Shown one piece after another: positions 1 to 8,142 of a stretch of DNA of 64,000 nucleotides. A model generated the notes under the pieces. The model saw nothing but the letters and a program-made list of their open reading frames with translations, did not search any database and was not told where the DNA came from. The stretch lies in contig NZ_CP053985.1 of the NCBI RefSeq assembly GCF_013267355.1, positions 1,984,001 through 2,048,000 of the forward strand, given 5' to 3'. The position numbers and the translations under genes were made by a program. How positions within the stretch are numbered: position 1 is the first letter of the stretch; each line of letters begins with the position of its first letter. The DNA comes from Achromobacter pestifer. Its GTDB lineage: Bacteria; Pseudomonadota; Gammaproteobacteria; Burkholderiales; Burkholderiaceae_B.

Positions 1-322
1 AGCTGGCCGCCCCTGGGAACTGGGCAAGGCCTTCGACCAGAGCGCTCCCATCGGTCCGCTGCATCCGGCCGGCTCCGTCAAAAGCATCGACCAGGCCGCC
101 ATCTGGCTGCAGGTCAACGGCGCCGACAAGCAGCGTAGCGACATCGGCAAGCTGATCTGGTCCGTCGCCGAGACCGTCGCCTACCTGTCCAAGTACTTCC
201 ACCTGGAAGCCGGCGACCTGATCTACACCGGCACGCCCGAAGGCGTGGGCCCGGTGGTGCGCGGCGACAAGATGGTAGGCGGCGTGGACGGCCTGGGCAC
301 GCTCAGCGTGCAGATGGTCTGA
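1..322 (+). CDS. Fumarylacetoacetate hydrolase family protein, C-terminal part (probable fumarylpyruvate hydrolase)
   Basis: The window opens inside this gene; an open frame runs from base 2 to a TGA at 320-322. The visible 106 residues carry the GDLIYTGTPEGVGPV signature of the FAH fold, where the acidic residue and the Thr-Gly loop sit near the metal site. The family hydrolyses C-C bonds in acylpyruvates. The next gene is a maleylpyruvate/maleylacetoacetate isomerase and a 3-hydroxybenzoate 6-hydroxylase-like gene lies 3.4 kb on, so cleavage of fumarylpyruvate to fumarate and pyruvate in the gentisate pathway is the best inference. The N-terminus, and possibly gentisate 1,2-dioxygenase, would be upstream of the window. 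Confidence 0.85.
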   Translation, partial: AGRPWELGKAFDQSAPIGPLHPAGSVKSIDQAAIWLQVNGADKQRSDIGKLIWSVAETVAYLSKYFHLEAGDLIYTGTPEGVGPVVRGDKMVGGVDGLGTLSVQMV

Positions 323-339
323 ACCTTCCGGGAACCCGC

Positions 340-978
340 ATGCAACTGCACAGCTTCTTCAACAGCTCCACCTCCTACCGCGTACGCATCGCGCTGGCGC
401 TCAAGGGCCAGTCCTACGAGTACCTGCCCGTGAACCTGCGCAAGCAGGAACAGCGCGCTGCGGACTACATGGACAAGAACCCGTCGGCAGGCGTGCCCCT
501 GCTGATCGACGGCGACACCCGGTTGTCGCAGTCGCTGGCCATCGTCGACTACCTGGACGCCACCTACCCCGAGCCACGCCTGATCCCGACCGACACGCTG
601 GAGCGGGCGCGCGTGCTGGAGCTATCCGACGCGATTTCCTGCGACATCCATCCGGTCAACAACATGCGCATCCTGCGCTATCTGCAGGACGTGCTGGGCG
701 CCAGCGACGAGCAGAAGAACGCCTGGTACCACCACTGGATCCGTGAGGGCATGACGGCCGTGGAAGCGATGCTGGTCCGCCACGGCCACGGCGCCTACTG
801 CTACGGCGACGCGCCCACGCTGGCGGACTGCTGCCTGGTGCCGCAGATGGCGAACGCGCAGCGCATGGGCTGCGATCTTTCCCTCTATCCCCGCGCACTC
901 CGCGTATACGAACATTGCAACGCGCAGCCTGCCTTCCAACAGGCCGCCCCTACGCAGCAACCGGACTACACCCCATGA
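340..978 (+). CDS. maiA: Maleylpyruvate / maleylacetoacetate isomerase (zeta-class GST fold)
   Basis: A 212-residue glutathione-dependent isomerase. The N-terminal thioredoxin-like domain contains SSTSYRVRIALALKG (residues ~9-23), the zeta-GST motif that holds the catalytic Ser and glutathione, followed by an all-helical C-terminal domain. It would convert maleylpyruvate to fumarylpyruvate, the substrate of the hydrolase encoded just upstream (17-bp gap). Its TGA overlaps the ATG of the next gene (ATGA at 975), which indicates translational coupling. Maleylacetoacetate (tyrosine/homogentisate route) is the alternative substrate; the neighbouring hydroxybenzoate hydroxylase favours maleylpyruvate. 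Confidence 0.88.
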   Translation: MQLHSFFNSSTSYRVRIALALKGQSYEYLPVNLRKQEQRAADYMDKNPSAGVPLLIDGDTRLSQSLAIVDYLDATYPEPRLIPTDTLERARVLELSDAISCDIHPVNNMRILRYLQDVLGASDEQKNAWYHHWIREGMTAVEAMLVRHGHGAYCYGDAPTLADCCLVPQMANAQRMGCDLSLYPRALRVYEHCNAQPAFQQAAPTQQPDYTP

Positions 979-1358
979 GCAATCAGGAACCCGACACCCA
1001 GGGCAAGCCGCTGCGCGAATACACCGACCCGGCCTACCGCCCCTTGTGCGCCACGCTGGCGGACGTGCGCGCCAACATCGACCGGCTGGACGACGAGATC
1101 GTGCGCCTGATCGCCGAGCGCGCCATGTACGTGAAGGACGCCGCGCGCTTCAAGCGCGACGCTTTCCAGGTCAGCGCGCCCGCCCGCCAGGCGCAAGTCT
1201 TCGAAAAGGCGCGCCTGCTGGCCGAACGCCACAACCAGGGCTTCGCCAATCTGGACCAGGTGGTGGACGCCACCTACCGCGCCATGGTCGCCGCCTTCAT
1301 CGCCAACGAGCAGACCTACTTCAACACCATGAAGGACCTGGGAGACACCCATGCATAA
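975..1358 (+). CDS. Chorismate mutase type II-fold protein, PchB-like
   Basis: A 127-residue AroQ-fold protein. The first helix reads VRANIDRLDDEIVRLIAER and is followed by the YVKDAARFK segment, which aligns well with the isochorismate pyruvate-lyase PchB, including the helix-1 Arg and the loop Lys of 'RFK'. The start at 975 is taken from the ATGA overlap with the isomerase; a longer frame opens at 915 but would sit entirely inside that gene. Its stop overlaps the next gene by 8 bases. Members act on chorismate or isochorismate to give prephenate or salicylate. Its presence inside a gentisate-type operon suggests a link between aryl acid production and breakdown, but the real substrate is not visible. 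Confidence 0.75.
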   Translation: MSNQEPDTQGKPLREYTDPAYRPLCATLADVRANIDRLDDEIVRLIAERAMYVKDAARFKRDAFQVSAPARQAQVFEKARLLAERHNQGFANLDQVVDATYRAMVAAFIANEQTYFNTMKDLGDTHA

Positions 1359-2352
1359 GCTCTCCACGCCGCCGCTGGCGCGCCGCAACGCCTGCCTGGC
1401 GCTGATCCTCGGACTGGCTGCCGTGATACCCCTGGGCGCCGCGCATGCCCAGGCCTGGCCGGCCCAGCCGCTCAAGGCCGTCGTACCCTTCGGTCCTGGC
1501 TCCAGCCCCGACCAGGTGGCGCGCATCGTCGGCGAGAAGGCCGGCGCCATCCTGGGCCAGACCATCGTCATCGAGAACAAGCCAGGCGCCAGCGGCAATA
1601 TCGGCACCTATGCCATCGCCAACGCCAAGCCCGACGGCTACACCTTCGGCGTGTCCATCACCGGCCCGCTGGTCAACAACACGCTGCTGTTCGACAAGCT
1701 GCCCTATGCGCCAGCGACCGACCTGTCGCCGCTGACGCTGGCGGTGCACCAGCCCAACGTGCTGGTCGTGCCCGCCACGGCCGGCATCGCCAACATCGGC
1801 CAGTTGCTGGAAGCGCTGAAGAAGAATTCGGACAAATACAACTTCCCGTCCACCGGCGCCGGCACGGTGTCGCACCTGGCCGTGGAACTCATGCTGCAGC
1901 AGACCGGCGCGCGCGCCACCCACGTGCCCTATCCCTCGTCGCCCGCCGCGCTGACCTCGCTGCTGTCCGGCGACACGCAGTTCGCCGCCCTGCCCCCCAT
2001 CGCCGTCATGCCCATGGTGAAGGACGGGCGCCTGAAGGCGCTGGCCGTCACCTCGTCCAAGCGTTCCGCGCTGCTGCCCGAGATTCCGACGCTGGCTGAA
2101 GTCGGCGTGCAAGGCATCGAGGGCTCGGCGTGGATCGGCTTCGTGATCTCGTCCAAGGTCCCCGCCGACATCCAGCAGAAACTGTCCGACGCGCTGATCC
2201 AGGCCATCCGCGACCCCGAAGTCACCAAGCGCCTGCAAGCGCAGTTCATGGATCCCGCCGCCACCACGCCTGTCCAGTTCCGCGCCTACATGGACGACGA
2301 GCTCAAGCGCTGGGAACCGTTGATCAAGAAGCTGGGCATCAAGGGCCAGTAA
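1351..2352 (+). CDS. Bug-family (TctC-like) periplasmic substrate-binding protein
   Basis: A 333-residue protein with an N-terminal signal peptide ending near AHAQA, then the Bug hallmarks WPAQPLKAVVPFGPGSSPD and VIENKPGASGNIGT. This family binds small carboxylates for tripartite tricarboxylate transporters. No TctA or TctB membrane partner is encoded nearby, which is usual for the many orphan Bug proteins of Bordetella and relatives. It overlaps the preceding gene by 8 bases and lies within the aromatic acid operon, so an aromatic or related organic acid ligand is plausible but unproven. Confidence 0.9.
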   Translation: MHKLSTPPLARRNACLALILGLAAVIPLGAAHAQAWPAQPLKAVVPFGPGSSPDQVARIVGEKAGAILGQTIVIENKPGASGNIGTYAIANAKPDGYTFGVSITGPLVNNTLLFDKLPYAPATDLSPLTLAVHQPNVLVVPATAGIANIGQLLEALKKNSDKYNFPSTGAGTVSHLAVELMLQQTGARATHVPYPSSPAALTSLLSGDTQFAALPPIAVMPMVKDGRLKALAVTSSKRSALLPEIPTLAEVGVQGIEGSAWIGFVISSKVPADIQQKLSDALIQAIRDPEVTKRLQAQFMDPAATTPVQFRAYMDDELKRWEPLIKKLGIKGQ

Positions 2353-2398
2353 ACCGGCGCCCGCCCGCGCGGCGCAACCCAAGCAAGGAGTACACCGG

Positions 2399-3751
2399 AT
2401 GCTCATCACCGAACCCGCCCGCCAGGTTCCGCTCTACGGCGAGTATGACGTCGTCGTGCTGGGCGGCGGCCCCGCCGGCCTGCTGGCCACGGCCAGCGCC
2501 GCGCGCAATGGCGCCAGCGTGCTGCTGGTGGAACGCTACGGCTTCCTGGGAGGGATGGGCACGGCCGCCGGCGTATCCAACTTCTGCGGCCTGCACGCGA
2601 ACGTCCGCGGCGACATCCGGCAGGTCGTCCACGGCATGACCGACGAACTGCTGGACCGCATGCGCGCCCTGGACGGACTCAACGATCCGCACCTGATCCT
2701 GGGCAAGATACACGCCCAGGCCTACGACATTTCGGCCTTCAAGTGCGCGGCGGACGGACTGGTGCAAGCCAGCGGCGCCCAGGTGCTGTTCCATGCCCTG
2801 GCCACCGGTCTGGCGCGCGGCGCGGATGGTGGCGTGGACGCGCTGTTCCTGGAGACCAAGTCCGGCCGCTGCGCCGTGCGCGCCAGGGTCTTCATCGATT
2901 GCTCGGGCGACGCCGACATCGCCCACTGGGGCGGCCTGCCCTTCGAGAAGGGCGACGAGCACGGCGGCATGCTCTATCCGACGCTGATGTTCAAGGTGGG
3001 CAATGTCGACGGCGCCCGCGCCCAGGAAGCCTGGAAGACCATCCCGCAGCTGATGGACCAGGCCGCGGCCAGCGGCGAATTCACCTTCCCGCGCCGCGGC
3101 GCCATCGTGCGTCCGCAAAAGCATGATTACGAATGGCGGGTCAACGTGACCCAGCTGGCCAACGCCGACGGCAGCGCGGCCGACGGCACCGATGCCGACT
3201 CCCTCTCGGCCGGCGAGCTCGAAGGCCGCCGCCAGATCGTGCAGTACCTGGCCTTCCTGCGCGCCAAGGTGCCGGGCTTCGAAAACGCCTACGTGCTGGA
3301 CATCGCCCCGCAGCTGGGCATACGCGAAACCCGCCGCATCGTGGGCGAGGCCATGTTGAGCAAGGAAGACGTGCTGGGCTGCGCCGACTTTGCGGACAGC
3401 ATCGGCGTCAACGGCTGGCCCCTGGAAATGCACACGGCCGGCGACGTGCAATGGCTCTGGCCGCCGATCCCGGAATCGCGCGGCTATAACCAGCTGCCGT
3501 TCCGCATGATGGTGCCCAAACGCGCGCCGGGCGTGGCCGGCAACGTGCTGGTGGCCGGGCGCTGCGCCTCCATGACGCACGAAGGCCAGTCGGCCGCGCG
3601 CGTCAGCGGCAGCTGTTTCGTGATGGGCGAGGCGGCGGGCACGGCCGCCGCGATGGCGCTGCGCGCCGGCATCGCGCCGGGCGATGTGCCCATTCCCGCC
3701 TTGCAGGCGCAGTTGACGAAACAAGGCGTGTTCCTGGGCGGCCAGGACTGA
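2399..3751 (+). CDS. FAD-dependent oxidoreductase (FAD_oxidored family)
   Basis: A 450-residue soluble flavoprotein. It begins with a Rossmann dinucleotide fold, VVVLGGGPAGLLATASAARNG (~residues 17-37), followed by the GFLGGMGTAAGV segment typical of the FAD_oxidored family; a second FAD contact near the C-terminus reads VAGRCASMTHEGQSAARVSG. A strong AAGGAG ribosome site precedes the ATG. The family is diverse and has no common substrate. Gene order (after the Bug receptor, 18 bp before the monooxygenase) places it in the aromatic operon, perhaps oxidising a ring-derived intermediate; this is inference only. Confidence 0.85.
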   Translation: MLITEPARQVPLYGEYDVVVLGGGPAGLLATASAARNGASVLLVERYGFLGGMGTAAGVSNFCGLHANVRGDIRQVVHGMTDELLDRMRALDGLNDPHLILGKIHAQAYDISAFKCAADGLVQASGAQVLFHALATGLARGADGGVDALFLETKSGRCAVRARVFIDCSGDADIAHWGGLPFEKGDEHGGMLYPTLMFKVGNVDGARAQEAWKTIPQLMDQAAASGEFTFPRRGAIVRPQKHDYEWRVNVTQLANADGSAADGTDADSLSAGELEGRRQIVQYLAFLRAKVPGFENAYVLDIAPQLGIRETRRIVGEAMLSKEDVLGCADFADSIGVNGWPLEMHTAGDVQWLWPPIPESRGYNQLPFRMMVPKRAPGVAGNVLVAGRCASMTHEGQSAARVSGSCFVMGEAAGTAAAMALRAGIAPGDVPIPALQAQLTKQGVFLGGQD

Positions 3752-3769
3752 ACGGCGCGGAGGCCACAC

Positions 3770-4981
3770 ATGAACGCAACGCAAACAGGAAAGTCCGTGA
3801 TCGTGGTGGGCGGCGGCATCGGCGGCCTGGCCGCGGCGCTGGCGCTGACCCGGCAAGGCATCGCGGTGCAGCTTTTGGAGCAGGCCGCGCACATCGGCGA
3901 GATCGGCGCCGGCATCCAGCTAGGCCCCAACGCTTTCGCGGCGCTTGACGCCCTGGGCGTGGGCCAGACCGCGCGCGGCCGCGCCGTGTTCACCGACCAC
4001 ATCATCATGATGGACGCGGTCGACGCCAAGGAAGTGGTGCGCATCGATACCGGCGAGGCCTTTCGCGCGCGCTTCGGCGGCCCCTACGCCGTGATCCATC
4101 GCGCCGACATCCATCTGTCCATCCTCGAAGCCGTGCAGCAGAATCCGCTGATCAGCTTCCGCACCTCCACCCAGATCGCCTCCATGTCGCAGGACGACAA
4201 GGGCGTCGAAGTCGTGGACACGCAGGGCAATCGCTACCGCGCCGACGCGGTGGTGGGCGCGGACGGCGTGAAGTCCGTGATCCGCGAAAGCATGGTGGGC
4301 GACCCCGCGCGCGTGACCGGCCACGTGGTGTACCGCGCCGTGGTCGAGCGCGAAAACATGCCCGAGGAACTGCGCATCAACGCACCGGTGCTGTGGGCCG
4401 GCCCCCACTGCCATCTGGTGCACTACCCCTTGCGCGGCGGCCAGCAATACAACTTGGTGGTGACCTTCCACAGCCGCGAACAGGAAGAATGGGGCGTGCG
4501 GGAAGGCAGCAAGGAAGAGGTGCTGTCCTACTTCCAGGGCATACACCCGCGTCCGCACCAGATGCTGGACCGCCCCACGTCCTGGAAGCGCTGGGCCACC
4601 GCCGACCGCGAACCCGTGGAGCGCTGGGGCCAAGGCCGCGTCACCATCCTGGGCGATGCCGCCCATCCCATGACGCAATACATGGCTCAGGGCGCCTGCA
4701 TGGCGCTGGAGGACGCGGTGACATTGGGCGAGGCCGTCAGGCAGTGCGGCCACGACCTGGAGGCCGCGTTCCGCCTGTACGAATCGGTCCGCATCCCGCG
4801 CAGCGCGCGGGTGGTGTGGTCGACGCGGGAGATGGGCAGGCTCTATCACGCGCGGGGCGTCGAACGCACCGTGCGCAACATGCTGTGGACCGGCCGCAGC
4901 CAGTCCCAGTTCTACGACGCGTTGCAGTGGCTGTACGGCTGGAAGGCGGAAAACTGCCTCGCGGGGCATTCCTCTCAATAG
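3770..4981 (+). CDS. FAD-dependent aromatic monooxygenase, 3-hydroxybenzoate 6-hydroxylase-like
   Basis: A 403-residue class A flavin monooxygenase. It has the GxGxxG motif GGGIGGLAAALALTRQG near the N-terminus, the DG motif GADGVKSVIRESM and the GD motif GDAAHPMTQYMAQGACMALEDA. The last segment closely resembles 3-hydroxybenzoate 6-hydroxylases and salicylate hydroxylase relatives. The enzyme would use NADH and O2 to hydroxylate 3-hydroxybenzoate to gentisate. The presence of maleylpyruvate isomerase and fumarylpyruvate hydrolase genes in the same run supports a gentisate product. Salicylate as substrate is the main alternative. Confidence 0.85.
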   Translation: MNATQTGKSVIVVGGGIGGLAAALALTRQGIAVQLLEQAAHIGEIGAGIQLGPNAFAALDALGVGQTARGRAVFTDHIIMMDAVDAKEVVRIDTGEAFRARFGGPYAVIHRADIHLSILEAVQQNPLISFRTSTQIASMSQDDKGVEVVDTQGNRYRADAVVGADGVKSVIRESMVGDPARVTGHVVYRAVVERENMPEELRINAPVLWAGPHCHLVHYPLRGGQQYNLVVTFHSREQEEWGVREGSKEEVLSYFQGIHPRPHQMLDRPTSWKRWATADREPVERWGQGRVTILGDAAHPMTQYMAQGACMALEDAVTLGEAVRQCGHDLEAAFRLYESVRIPRSARVVWSTREMGRLYHARGVERTVRNMLWTGRSQSQFYDALQWLYGWKAENCLAGHSSQ

Positions 4982-5010
4982 AAAAAATGCAGGCACCCAA
5001 GGAGACAATC

Positions 5011-6186
5011 ATGAGAAAAACCGCAATCCGCGGCACCGCCGCCTTCATGCTTGCGCTGGCCACGTTCGCGGCCGGCGCGCAGCAGAAGCCGGTCGACATC
5101 GGCTTCATCGGCACGCTGTCCACGCCCGCCGGCTACATCGGCGAAGACGAGCGCGACGCCTTCATGCTGGCGGTGAAGGAAGGCGGCGGCAAGCTGGGCG
5201 GCGTGCCGGTCAACGTGCGCGTGGAGGACGACGCGCTCAAGCCCGCCAACGCCAAACAGATCGCCGACAAGATGGTGCAGGGCGGCGTGCGGCTGTTCAC
5301 CGGCATCAACTTCTCCAACGTCATGGCGGCCGTGGGCCCGACCGTGCTGAACGCAGGCGCCTTCTACGTCAGCCTGAACGCAGGCCCCTCCAACTACGCC
5401 GGCAAGGCCTGCAACCCGAACTACTTCGCCGTGGCGTTCCAGAACGATTCCTACGCCGACACCGCCGGCCTGGCGGCCAATGAGCTGGGGGCCAAGCGCG
5501 TGGTCATCATGGCGCCCAACTACCAGGCTGGACGCGATGCGGTGGCTGGCTTCAAGCGTACCTACAAGGGCGAGATCGCCGACGAGATCTACACCAAGCT
5601 GGAGCAGGCCGACTTCTCGGTGGAACTGGCGCGCATCCGCTCACTCAACCCCGACGCCATCTTCCAGTTCCATCCCGGCGGCGCCGGCATCAACCTGACC
5701 AAGCAATTCGCCAACTCCGGCCTGGCCGACAAGATCCGCATGATCACGCCCATCTACTCGATGGACGACCGCATGCTGGCCGCGACCGGTAACGCCGGCA
5801 AGGGCTTCTACCTGAGTTCGCTGTGGAGCGCCGACCTGGACAATGCACAGAGCAAGCATTTCGTCGACGCCTTCACCAAGGCCTACAACCGCGCACCCAC
5901 CGCCTACGCGGCACAGGCCTACGACACCGCCAACCTGATCGGCTCCGCGTTGAAAGCCGTGAACGGCGACATCACCGGCCGCGCCGACGATTTCCGCAAC
6001 GCGCTGCGCCGCGCCGACTTCCCCAGCGTGCGCGGCAAGTTCAAGTTCGGCCCCAACCAGCATCCGATCCAGGACTGGTATCTGCTGCACATCGAGGCCG
6101 GCCCCGATGGCAAGCTGGTCTACAAGAACCTGAAGGTCATCGCCCGCGACCATACCGACGTGCACGCCGCCGACTGCAAGATGTAA
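5011..6186 (+). CDS. Branched-chain-type ABC transporter substrate-binding protein (set 1)
   Basis: A 391-residue periplasmic receptor of the LivK/peripla_BP_6 type. The ATG at 5011 follows AAGGAGACAATC and gives a good signal peptide (MRKTAIRG...FAAGAQQ); a longer in-frame reading from 4393 would run through the monooxygenase gene and is rejected. It is followed by a perfect stem-loop and then permease genes. Given the operon, the ligand is likely an aromatic acid such as hydroxybenzoate rather than an amino acid, as in other aromatic-linked Liv-type systems. No ligand-specific residues can be read directly. Confidence 0.9.
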   Translation: MRKTAIRGTAAFMLALATFAAGAQQKPVDIGFIGTLSTPAGYIGEDERDAFMLAVKEGGGKLGGVPVNVRVEDDALKPANAKQIADKMVQGGVRLFTGINFSNVMAAVGPTVLNAGAFYVSLNAGPSNYAGKACNPNYFAVAFQNDSYADTAGLAANELGAKRVVIMAPNYQAGRDAVAGFKRTYKGEIADEIYTKLEQADFSVELARIRSLNPDAIFQFHPGGAGINLTKQFANSGLADKIRMITPIYSMDDRMLAATGNAGKGFYLSSLWSADLDNAQSKHFVDAFTKAYNRAPTAYAAQAYDTANLIGSALKAVNGDITGRADDFRNALRRADFPSVRGKFKFGPNQHPIQDWYLLHIEAGPDGKLVYKNLKVIARDHTDVHAADCKM

Positions 6187-6197
6187 ATCTGCACCGC

Positions 6198-6227
6198 GTC
6201 CGGCGGATTGCGCGCAGTCCGCCGGAC
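6198..6227 (+). promoter_or_regulatory. Intercistronic stem-loop between receptor and permease genes (set 1)
   Basis: Perfect 10-bp arms GTCCGGCGGA (6198-6207) and TCCGCCGGAC (6218-6227) around a 10-base loop. There is no T tract, so it is more likely an mRNA-stabilising or partial-termination element that lets the receptor be made in excess over the membrane parts. Confidence 0.6.
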
Positions 6228-6247
6228 CCACTCCACAAGGAGTCCCC

Positions 6248-7162
6248 ATGCTGATGTTCCTGGAGCAGGTCCTGAACGGCCTGCAGTACAGCGCATTGCT
6301 GTTCCTGTTGTCGGCCGGCTTGACGCTGGTGTTCGGCATCATGAACGTCATCAACCTGACGCACGGCTCGTTCTACATGGTGGGCGCGTTCTGCGCCGCC
6401 AGCGCGGCCGCCGCCACTGGTTCCTTCGCCGCGGCGCTGCTGGCGGCGCTGGCGGGCGCGGCGATCTACGGCCTGGTGGTGGAACTGCTGGTAATCCGCC
6501 ATCTGTACCGCCGCGACCACCTGGACCAGGTACTGGCCACGCTGGGTCTGACCTTGTTCACCAACGAAATGGTGACGGTGCTGTTCGGCCGCAGCCCGCC
6601 CTTCATGGACATCCCGCCCTTCCTGTCGGGTTCCGTGGAGATCCTGCCCGGCCTGAACTATCCCCTCATGCGGCTGGCCTTCATCGGCGCCGGCGTGCTG
6701 GTGGCCGTGGGACTGTGGCTGCTGATCTCGCGCACCCGCGTCGGCATGCTGGTGCGCGCGGGCGCCGACGACGGTGAAATGGTCGACGCGCTGGGCGTGA
6801 ACATCCAGCGCCTGTTCACGCTGATCTTCACGTTGGGCGCCCTGCTCTGCGGCTTTGCCGGCGTGATGGCCGCGCCGCTCCTGGCGGTGGAAATCGGCAT
6901 GGGCGAACGCATCCTGATCACCACCTTCGTGGTCATCGTGGTGGGCGGCGTGGGCTCGGTGCGCGGCGCGCTGGTGGGTTCGCTGATGATAGGCATGACC
7001 GATGCGCTGGGACGCGCCTACATCCCCTTCTGGATGTCGCAGCTGCTGCCGCCGCAGCTGTCGGATTCGGCAAGCTCCAGCCTGGTCTCGGCCAGCATCT
7101 ACATCCTGATGGCCATCGTGCTGCTGTTCAAGCCGCGCGGCCTGGTGCCCGCGCAGCGATAG
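6248..7162 (+). CDS. livH: Branched-chain-type ABC transporter permease LivH (set 1)
   Basis: A 304-residue, very hydrophobic inner-membrane protein with about eight membrane segments. It contains the LivH features GLTLVFGIMNVINLTHGSFYMVGAF near the N-terminus and VVIVVGGVGSVRGALVGSLMIG toward the C-terminus, the EAA-like loop region. An AAGGAGTCCCC site precedes the ATG. It pairs with the LivM-type protein encoded next to form the channel. Belongs to the aromatic-linked operon. Confidence 0.9.
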   Translation: MLMFLEQVLNGLQYSALLFLLSAGLTLVFGIMNVINLTHGSFYMVGAFCAASAAAATGSFAAALLAALAGAAIYGLVVELLVIRHLYRRDHLDQVLATLGLTLFTNEMVTVLFGRSPPFMDIPPFLSGSVEILPGLNYPLMRLAFIGAGVLVAVGLWLLISRTRVGMLVRAGADDGEMVDALGVNIQRLFTLIFTLGALLCGFAGVMAAPLLAVEIGMGERILITTFVVIVVGGVGSVRGALVGSLMIGMTDALGRAYIPFWMSQLLPPQLSDSASSSLVSASIYILMAIVLLFKPRGLVPAQR

Positions 7163-7173
7163 GAACGATATCC

Positions 7174-8142
7174 ATGACCAGAAAAACCATCGTCAACACG
7201 ATCGGACTGCTGCTGTTCGTGCTGGTGCCGGCCATCGCATCGGCCACCGGCGAGAGCTTCCTGATCAATCTGATGACCCGCTTTCTCATCTACGCCATCG
7301 CCGCCGTCAGCCTGGACCTGATCCTGGGCTACGGCGCCATGGTCAGCTTCGGCCATGCCGCCTTCTTCGGACTGGGCGGTTACGTGATCGGCATCGCGGG
7401 CTTCCACCTGGCGCAGGGCGACGCGCTGTTCGGCTGGAGCGGCAGCAACGCCGCGCTGGTGATGTGGCCGCTGGCCATCGCTGCCGCCGCGCTAGCTGGC
7501 CTGGTGGTGGGCTTCCTTTCGCTGCGCACCTCGGGCGTGCAGTTCATCATGATCATGCTGGCGTTTGGGCAGATGCTGTACTTCATCCTGGTCGGCCTGA
7601 TGGTCTATGGCGGCGACGACGGCCTGTCCATCGATGCGCGCAACACCCTGCCCGGCCTGGACGTGAACAACCCGACGACGTTCTATTACGTCTGCCTGGC
7701 GCTCATGACGGCCTGGGTGCTGGCATGCCGCCGCATCGTCAACTCGCCCTTCGGCATGGCGCTGCAGAGCATCAAGCAGAATCCACGCCGCAGCATCGGC
7801 CTGGGCCTCGCGCCACTGCGCTACCGGCTGACCGCCTTCGTGCTGTCAGCCGCGGGCACCGGCCTGGCGGGCGCGCTGTGGGCCAACTACGCCCTCTTCG
7901 TCAGCCCCGACATGTCGGCCTGGCAAAAGTCCGGCGAACTCATGGCCATGGTGATCCTGGGCGGCATGGGCTCGATCTTCGGCCCCGTGCTGGGCGTGGC
8001 CGTGTACCTGGGCCTGGAACAGGTCGCCACCGCGTGGACCGAACACTGGATGCTGATCCTGGGACCGGTGCTGGTGCTGGTGGTGCTGTTCGGCAAGCGC
8101 GGCGTCTATGGCTGGCTGGTGGGAGGCAAGCATCATGACTGA
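7174..8142 (+). CDS. livM: Branched-chain-type ABC transporter permease LivM (set 1)
   Basis: A 322-residue inner-membrane permease with LivM signatures: LDLILGYGAMVSFGHAAFFGLGGY in the N-terminal half and the cytoplasmic loop SPFGMALQSIKQNPRRSIGLG, followed by MVILGGMGSIFGPVLGVAVYLGLE. Its last bases overlap the start of the ATPase gene by 8 bp. Standard partner of the preceding LivH-type permease. Confidence 0.9.
   Translation: MTRKTIVNTIGLLLFVLVPAIASATGESFLINLMTRFLIYAIAAVSLDLILGYGAMVSFGHAAFFGLGGYVIGIAGFHLAQGDALFGWSGSNAALVMWPLAIAAAALAGLVVGFLSLRTSGVQFIMIMLAFGQMLYFILVGLMVYGGDDGLSIDARNTLPGLDVNNPTTFYYVCLALMTAWVLACRRIVNSPFGMALQSIKQNPRRSIGLGLAPLRYRLTAFVLSAAGTGLAGALWANYALFVSPDMSAWQKSGELMAMVILGGMGSIFGPVLGVAVYLGLEQVATAWTEHWMLILGPVLVLVVLFGKRGVYGWLVGGKHHD

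Noticed and set aside
4393..5010. N-terminal extension of the set 1 receptor
   Set aside because: The frame continues upstream but overlaps the monooxygenase, and the ATG at 5011 has a good ribosome site and signal peptide.
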